A DNA stretch of 64,000 nt from Fomes fomentarius (Eukaryota > Basidiomycota > Agaricomycetes > Polyporales > Polyporaceae), in the NCBI GenBank assembly GCA_022606135.1, contig JABYQN010000011.1:1426001-1490000 (forward strand). The letters run 5' to 3'. This document shows, in pieces, positions 57,779 through 64,000 of the stretch. The position numbers were made by a program, and so were the translations under genes. Position 1 is the stretch's first letter; every line of letters starts with the position of its first letter. The notes under the pieces were generated by a model. That model was given only the letters and a program-made list of their open reading frames with translations, did no database searches and had not been told where the DNA came from.

Positions 57779-58327
57779 AGTGCGTGCCATAGATAAAAGT
57801 GTGACCGCCCACAGGAAACTAACGTGCAGGAAGCGCAGTTTCGGCCCGAAACTCCTGACCAATGTCTCGATGGGGTCCACCAGAGGAAGGAAGAGGACTT
57901 GGTCTTGAGCCATCGCGTTGAACGCGAGCGTGAGACGTCGGACCTTGCGACGTTTTGGCTCGGAATAGGTTCATTCTCCGATTCGAAAAGATAATTCGAT
58001 GCGTTCGAGGGCAAGCTGATGCGATGCGGCGAGGAGCTTCCATAGCGTGAGCAGCAGATATTCGTATGGCACACTAAGGCTCTTGCTATTCCAATCGCGA
58101 GCTAACTTCGAACTGCTGATGAAACTTGCGATCTGGGAGGTTCCTCAACGAACTGAACAGAGTCCAGAACACTGCGACGGAGATGAGGATGAGAAAAGGT
58201 AAGACCTTGACAGCTCACACCACGCCTTAGAGACTACACTGAGAGACGATAGTGTCTGTTTGTCTTCATCTAGAGCGAGGACTGGATGAATGAGTTCTGG
58301 AGGGAGCCTATGTTGAACGGAGATCAT
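57779..58327 (-). pseudogene. F-box gene relic
   Basis: ISVQHRLPPELIHPVLALDE with SLSVVSKAWCELSRSYLFSS is a clear F-box start at 58327. The frame then breaks, and downstream in another frame are VRRLTLAFNAMAQDQVLFLP and IETLVRSFGPKLRFLHVSFL, typical of the repeat part. No open path joins them without removing stops, so I call it a relic; an undetected intron is possible. Confidence 0.6.
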
Positions 58328-58708
58328 GATGCTGGTGGTAAAGTTCGAAGACAGTAGACGCCCAACCCCATCACAACAAATTGCTTACCAAGATGCGCAG
58401 GGATAATAATTGTATGTACTAGTGTACTTGAGTGTACTTACGCCCCTATTAAGAGTCTATGACAGTCCAAGCCCAGATAGCAACATTGATCGGCGCTTGC
58501 ACTGGTCCGAGTCATTCGATGACGTGCATGATGCCCTCCCCGCCGACGGGCATGAAACAGTTCGGCTCTTGCTTACGCATACACGCATGTCCCGGACAAC
58601 GAGGGCTACAGGAGGCATATATACGCCCAGTTCACGACTATTGCCTGCTCAACACCAACATAAGAGCCTGCCGGTGACCTATCATGCAATTCTCACTGCG
58701 TTTAAACG

Positions 58709-60225
58709 ATGAGTACTCGCGACGTCTCCCATCTCACCGATATCACCAAATGCCCACAGCAAGCTGACGGCTCCTATCAGCGCCCACAACCTTTTTCAGG
58801 AAGAAGGGGGGAGAGTTTGAGCCAGAGAAGGGTGAGTGTCATGCTCAAGTTTAGCCTGAACTCAATTGCGGTATGTGCACCTCAACACGCATCGGAAATG
58901 GACGGGTATGCAGGGATTCCAGCGTCTACAGCGTCTGTAGATTGAGACGATATGCGAGCACGCCGCGACTCGTCGGGGTCTAGTGTACAAGCATGAGCTG
59001 ACTCGGACTGCTCACCTCTAGGTCGCTACCATCTCCATCTCTTACGCATGCCGTAGGTGCATTCACTCAAGAACCGGTCGGCTCAAACCGACTTATATAC
59101 TCTCATAGCTTGAGCAACACGCGCCCTGATCGTCCGCAAGCTGAAAGGGCTCGGGGATTTCATCGGTAAGTGACCTCCATTCAGTGTGGTGGGTTGCTCT
59201 CCTACTGACGTGCCCTACAGATGATAGTGTCGTCTCACCACGCATGGATCAGGCACGGCTGGCCCTTCGCCAACATCGACTCCTCCCCTGGGGCAGACGC
59301 CGACCCGATAAACGGTGCCGAGCACGTCAAGGACCTCTACTTCAAAGCTGAGCCCAACTACGAAGGCCGGTGCGTGTTCACCCCTATATATTATCCCATT
59401 ATATGCGGGTTGTTGATACGTCAAAAGGTTCACCGTCCCTGTCCTATGGGACAAGAGGAGGAGCACGATCGTGAACAACGAGAGCTCCGAGATCATCCGG
59501 ATACTTAACAGCGCTTTCGACGATCAGCTGCCCGCTGACAAGGCCACGCTCCACCTGTACCCTGAGCCGCTGCGCAAGGAGATTAACGAGATCAACGAAT
59601 GGGTGTACGACACTATCAATAGTGCGTTCTTCTCTCCCCTCAGCTCCTCAGCAAGATATGTTCTCATCATATTCTCATCGTGTTGGTAGATGGTGTGTAC
59701 AAGGCGGGTTTCGCGACGAGCCAGAAAGCGTACGAAGCAGCGGTGATCCCGCTCTTCCAGTCTCTCGACCGGCTGGAGAAGATACTCACGGGCAAGGACT
59801 ATCTCGTGGGCAACCAGCTCACCGAGGCGGACATTCGCTTGTTTGTCACCATAGTCCGTTTCGACCCTGTGTATGTTGGACACTTCAAGTGCAACATCCG
59901 CACGGGTACACAGCCATCCATCTGTAAGTGCCCGTTCTTGCGCCTCGTGTTGCAGCGGGCGGCCGGACTGGTTGCATATGTGCTGATATGCGATATGCAT
60001 GGCAGGTGGCTGCGGAAGCTGTACTGGAACAACGACTCGTTCTCCTAGACATGCAGCTTCGAGCACATCATGACGCATTATCACTGGTCACACCAGAGCG
60101 TGAGCATACCCGTGTGTTCAAGTTGGATTGTTCGATAGTTGCTGATGTGTGCTCGCCGCTAGATCAACGTTAACTCTCACTGAATCGTTCCTGTAGGCCC
60201 CATTCCGGATATCCTTCCTCTCTAA
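58709..60225 (+). pseudogene. Xi-class glutathione transferase 3, inactivated
   Basis: Full-length homolog of GST-1 and GST-2 with the same exon layout (FTVPVLWDKRRSTIVNNESS, LDRLEKILTGKDYLVGNQLT, WLRKLYWNNDSFS, VGPIPDILPL). It is disabled by several lesions: a frameshift in the N-terminal exon, another just before the active-site Cys, TGA at 59111-59113 replacing the Trp of the CPWA motif, a frameshift before HGWPFANIDS, TAG at 60046-60048 and TGA at 60181-60183. It is more diverged than the other two, so it is the older copy. Confidence 0.88.
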
Positions 60226-60773
60226 GGTATCAAGAAGGCACTCTATCTTGTCAAGTAAGCAACACTCGCTACGCATGTATCATGGTAATTTGTGTGTCCC
60301 GACGTAAGTATGTGATGTATGAAACTTTCCCATTTGTACCCCTACAACTTCCCGCTCACATTTCACGGGACGAACCACGCCCGTGTATAAGATGACACGC
60401 AAGAACACTCTCTGCGCACCATCGCTTCACGCGTCTCTACTCGCATCCAGCCCCTGCGCTTGAAGTTGCTGACACGCACACGCAAGAGTACAAGAGCTCA
60501 GTCTCAGTATCAGCACACGAGCACCGTCTTTCTCTCGGCATTTTTGTCGATCATTGCGCCCTCTCTCTCGCACAACGCGATCGAGCGCGCATTTGCGATG
60601 TGCTACCATCTCGGCTATGGTGATGTACGTTTCCTATTTCTCCATGAGGTGCTTCGCGCCACTTACAGTGCGCGCGGCGCACTGCGACTGAACGCTCCGT
60701 TGACCGTGACGCAACTCCTCACATTCCCACTGACAGGGACTCGATAAATACACATAACCTTCGTGCACAACAA
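60226..60773. other. No gene seen
   Basis: Spacer between the dead GST and the convergent F-box gene. A short frame at 60460-60747 has no recognisable feature. Confidence 0.35.
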
Positions 60774-62782
60774 TCAGAAAACATCTCCGCCGCTCATACT
60801 CCTCACGTTAGACAACGGGTGACTACGCCCCAACCCCATACACAGGTCGTGTTCGTTGAAATCGCCATCTAGATCAAAGTTAATCTCTACTTTCCCCGTC
60901 TCATCGTCATCCTCGCCTTCCTCGTATTGGACCACCCCATCCCACTCAACGCGGGAAACATGCTTCCGGAGCACCTCCACGTCCTTTGCGTGGAGCCGCA
61001 CGCACCGCTTCAGGTGAAGCTCCTCCAGCGGAATGCCGTACGACGCTCGACGCGCAAGCCACTCCCGCATCATATCGAAACACTCCCGGCCCTGACCCGA
61101 AAGCGAACTCGAGTTCGCGCGCGCTGGGCTGCGAAAGTGCGCCCCTTCGAGCGCGAGCCGAGCCAGGTCGGGGACATGCGCGCAGTACTCGCCCGACTCG
61201 AGCTGCCACACCGCCCCGAGCGCGGCATGGAAGTCTGCTAGGGGCGTCTCGTCCAGCGTGAGCGAGGTCAGGCATGGAGTGCGCCTGAGCAGCTCTTCCC
61301 AGTCGACCCCGGCCGCGCCGCCGGACATGGTCAGGCGGCGGAGGGATGTGAGGTAGGTGTGCTTTCCGGCAAGAGTGGCGTGCACGGGAGAGCCGCTCGC
61401 GAACGAGTTCGTGACAGTGAGAGAGAGCTCGGCTGCAAAGGAGGGAGCAGCGGTCGTAAGAGTGGTATCAGTAGTCCATGCGTTTACTTGCACGCTGCGG
61501 AAGCTGGAGTGCACATGCGCCTCCCGTAGCGTGTGGGAGGATGGGCAGTAGTGGTCTGAGAGCTTGCGTGTCAGCCTCTCGATACCCGCCATCTCCCTGG
61601 TGTCCAGAGCGATGCGAGCGTGGGCGGGTACTCTGAGATGGGTGAAGAGTGTGGCGCAGTCACTCGTGGCTCCCGAGAGTGTCAGCGACCGGAGGTGTGG
61701 AAGTATAACAACGCGACCGAGGTCAGAACCATTATCCTGGCCGCAGGCCATGTTCCCTAACTCCAGATTCTCCAAAGACGGTGCCAACGAGTCCAGAAGA
61801 TCCATGAGCTGACCAACTGGAGACCCTGAGAACAGGCTTCGCCCTGTGCTGGATTTAGCGATGACAAGCGAGGTAAGCCTCAGCTGAAAGATAGAGTCCG
61901 ACCACTGAATGGGTATATTAATCAGCTCAAGATGACGGAGAAGCGGCAGCTGCTGCTGGGCGGTGGAACGCCGCTGGGAGAGGCCGGGAATGAGATGTGA
62001 TGGAGACACCGGCGGGCTGGGCAGGTGCCATAAGTCCACCAAATTGTCGCCGTCATCATCTGTCGCCGTCAAGGCCAAGGTGTGCAGCACCAACATCGGT
62101 AGCTGTATGGTTTTACAGAAGCGGAGGATTTGAGGCGCACGACCGTAGAGGTGAAACTCCCGCAACCGGTCAGACCCTCGACAGATCGCGAGGGATGCGC
62201 CGCGGAGCTCGGTAGGCGTGTCGTAGTTGGGGAGCGTCGCCTTCACGCGAAGCGGGGCTTGCTTGGATCGCGTGAGGAGCTTCAGGAAGACGTCCTTCCG
62301 GGTGTAGGGGAGGTCTCCCCAGAACGCCGGCGTATTCAGTGCAGCTGCGCGCCAGGTGCGACAGACGTGCGTCAATTGGATCCAATGCAGCGGATGCTGG
62401 CCATCCGACTTGGAGGAAGAGGAAAAAGAAGCCTTGGCTGGGATAGAGTCGAAGGAAGAGCGGGAGGCACAGACCATGATGTGCGCGATGATCTCGGTGG
62501 GGATGCGTCCGATTTCCGTCAAGCTGTTGAGGCTGGCCTTCAAGTCGGTCAGCGCGCTCGTGCAGGCCTCGATGGAGCGCAGAATCTTCACGCGGGCGCG
62601 TGCGACGGAGTCCCGGTCATCGCGAAGGTCGGCGATTTCGGATTGGGAAAGGCTACATATAACAAAACATGTGGGTCATCATGATCAGTGAGATTATAGT
62701 AGATCGGTGTATGTTCGACTCACCGTATCGCATGGCGAAGATCGTTCACAGCTGGCAAAAGGGCGTCCACCGCATTTGTCAT
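60774..62782 (-). CDS. Long F-box protein
   Basis: Two exons. Exon 1, from ATG at 62782, gives MTNAVDALLPAVNDLRHAIR; an intron (GTGAGTCG...ATATGTAG, about 62645-62720) joins it to LSQSEIADLRDDRDSVARAR and the long second exon. The N-terminal coiled coil runs to TDLKASLNSLTEIG; the F-box is RIPTEIIAHIMVCASRSSFD then HWIQLTHVCRTWRAAALNTP with AFWGDLPYTRKDVFLKLLTR. Leucine-rich stretches fill the rest (LPLLRHLELINIPI, LGRVVILPHLRSLTLSGATS, LRRTPCLTSLTLDETPLADF), with an acidic end (YEEGEDDDETGKVEINFDLD). The coiled-coil plus 'CRTWR' F-box is the common agaricomycete form. A presumed SCF substrate adaptor, target unknown. About 630 residues. Confidence 0.85.
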
Positions 62783-63116
62783 TCCGAGTTCTGGCAGTGA
62801 ACGCTGAGTCCAGCCGTAGGACACCCGTACTAGCACTTCTGTATGTCAGCAGTAGGTGTGTCTACGAGAGCCGCAGAAAGTGTGCACAGGTAACAACGTA
62901 AACACTGACGTCTTGCAAGTTGGTGGTTGGGGACAAGATGCGTCCGAGTCGGTCCTATCGCCGGGGGGGGGGGGCCGTGGTAAGATCACCACCAACATCA
63001 ACTTCGCTGCCAAGATGCGCACTTGTTCTCAACCACAAAGTGAATTCGTCCTCGCGGTCCTGCTCGAGCTAGTCTCGTTCCCATCCCCTCCTTGACCCTC
63101 GGTTCTACCACTGGCA

Positions 63117-63239
63117 GGACAACTCCAGCGGCGAGCGCTCACCAATCTTGCGTGCGAAAATCCAAGATGTGCTCTCATGATCGGCTATTGAACACCGCTC
63201 TCCCGAGTATTGCGAGGGTTGTGAGCGCTGGAGTTGTCC
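63117..63239. repeat. 123-bp inverted-repeat element
   Basis: AGGACAACTCCAGCG at 63117-63131 is exactly complementary to CGCTGGAGTTGTCCT at 63225-63239; with a 4-bp gap the match extends over GCGCTCAC. The spacer codes nothing. It looks like a tiny foldback or MITE footprint. Confidence 0.6.
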
Positions 63240-64000
63240 TGTAGAATGTCAGGGCACGAGACTATACTCGAGCCTAAAGACCGGAACGACGTACACTCCC
63301 CCGATCACTAATATCTGCGTGCACTTTGGTTCCGGCGAGGCTGTGTATTACAAGGTGTTGAATCGGGATTCGTCACTCGAGCAGGAGTGTCCCTGCTCCT
63401 ACCTCTGCTATCGGCTGTTCTATGACATATACGGCTTCACCCTGCCTGCACATACGAATTCGTTGGTCAGTCTCCTGCACTCGTCCCGTAGGAACGAACC
63501 GTGTCTTTCCGACTTTGTTCAGTTCATCGACAATTGGCTGCATATACAACGAGCGCGATTTGTGGATAATGACTCGATGAATTGGAAGAACCGATCGAAG
63601 TTAACGGGGACCCAGACGAGCAACTTGGTGAAAACCGTAGGGGTGATGTATGTGCGAGCAACGTCTCTCCAATCCCTACGGACTAAGCTGCATGCTGATT
63701 CGCTGCCGTTAGCACGACGGACAAGGCCCTATATCTGGTATTTAGGATATCAGAAGGAAATTGGTGGGGCACCTTAAATATGTGCCCGGCAGCTGACGTA
63801 TTTCCTGCTGGTGGAGAGATGAACTAGATTGTGTGTGTCCCACCTATTTCCTGGGCCAGGGATCATTTCAGGGAGAAGAAGGGTCGATCCTATTGGGGAC
63901 AAAGGTTGACATCTAACGAACAACTACAACAGGTTGTGATATATAAGTACGACACAATGGATAGGATAGGTACAATATCCTTTGTCTGACTCTCCTATTT
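63240..64000. other. Open frame of unknown status at window end
   Basis: A 153-codon plus-strand frame (63319-63777) begins at GTG rather than ATG and resembles no family I know (YYKVLNRDSSLEQECPCSYL). It may belong to a gene crossing the window edge or be chance. From 62783 to 63116 only an 11-base G run (62965-62975) stands out. Confidence 0.25.

Noticed and set aside
62965..62975. Run of 11 G as a possible regulatory quadruplex
   Set aside because: A single G tract without further G runs nearby; more likely a simple-sequence tract.
1..64000. CRISPR array, bacterial operon features or integrated virus
   Set aside because: No spaced direct repeats, ribosome-binding sites or viral hallmark genes; spliced genes and TATA boxes show a fungal nuclear genome.

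Overview
The window looks like nuclear DNA of a wood-decay basidiomycete, probably a white-rot polypore. The signs are many short introns (mostly about 50-65 nt), one or a few genes per 1.5 kb on both strands, an AA9 lytic polysaccharide monooxygenase, a GPI-anchored aspartic protease, xi-class glutathione transferases of the lignin-derived quinone type, and a large load of F-box genes and F-box relics. Almost every gene is spliced, so coordinates give the coding span from start to stop; exon details are in the evidence. I placed splice sites by GT/GC-AG rules, reading frame and protein-family continuity. I had no transcript data.

Region by region. 0.8-3.8 kb: an A1 aspartic protease gene with an in-frame 84-bp tandem repeat over its first active site, followed by a decayed second copy. 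4.3-5.9 kb: divergent H2A/H2B pair. 6.4-7.3 kb: unrecognised four-exon gene. 7.9-9.4 kb: AA9 LPMO. 10.1-11.8 kb: SRRM1-like PWI/RS splicing protein. 12.8-14.0 kb: SET-domain protein A. 14.5-16.2 kb: D-galactonate dehydratase. 16.8-18.1 kb: possible HNH-like protein. 18.4-19.4 kb: single-pass membrane protein. 20-21.4 kb: inverted-repeat element and a decayed F-box gene. 21.8-22.6 kb: p24 cargo receptor Erv25. 23.3-25.6 kb: SET-domain proteins B and C in tandem. 26.4-27.9 kb: F-box protein. 28.7-29.3 kb: complex I subunit NDUFS5, split into five small exons. 29.5-30.7 kb: Get5-like protein. 33.0-35.8 kb: OPT oligopeptide transporter. 37.4-39.2 kb: GPI-anchored surface glycoprotein.

The right third (40-63 kb) is a young, rearranging cluster. 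A block of [xi-class GST (+), Zn2Cys6 factor (-), F-box gene (-)] is tandemly duplicated: block A at about 40.1-49.4 kb and block B at about 49.7-57.5 kb. Block B is intact. In block A the Zn2Cys6 gene carries a frameshift and the F-box gene has been cut in two by an apparent inversion. A third, dead GST (58.7-60.2 kb) lies beside another F-box relic, and a long F-box gene closes the cluster. Block A also holds a stray fragment homologous to that long F-box gene.

I did not find a clearly new biological system. The observations most worth a second look are the protease's duplicated catalytic exon with duplicated splice acceptor, the loss of its second catalytic aspartate, the loss of the SET 'NHSC' histidine in two of three paralogs, the GT-to-GC splice donor changes, and the GST/Zn-cluster/F-box block with its inversion-split gene.
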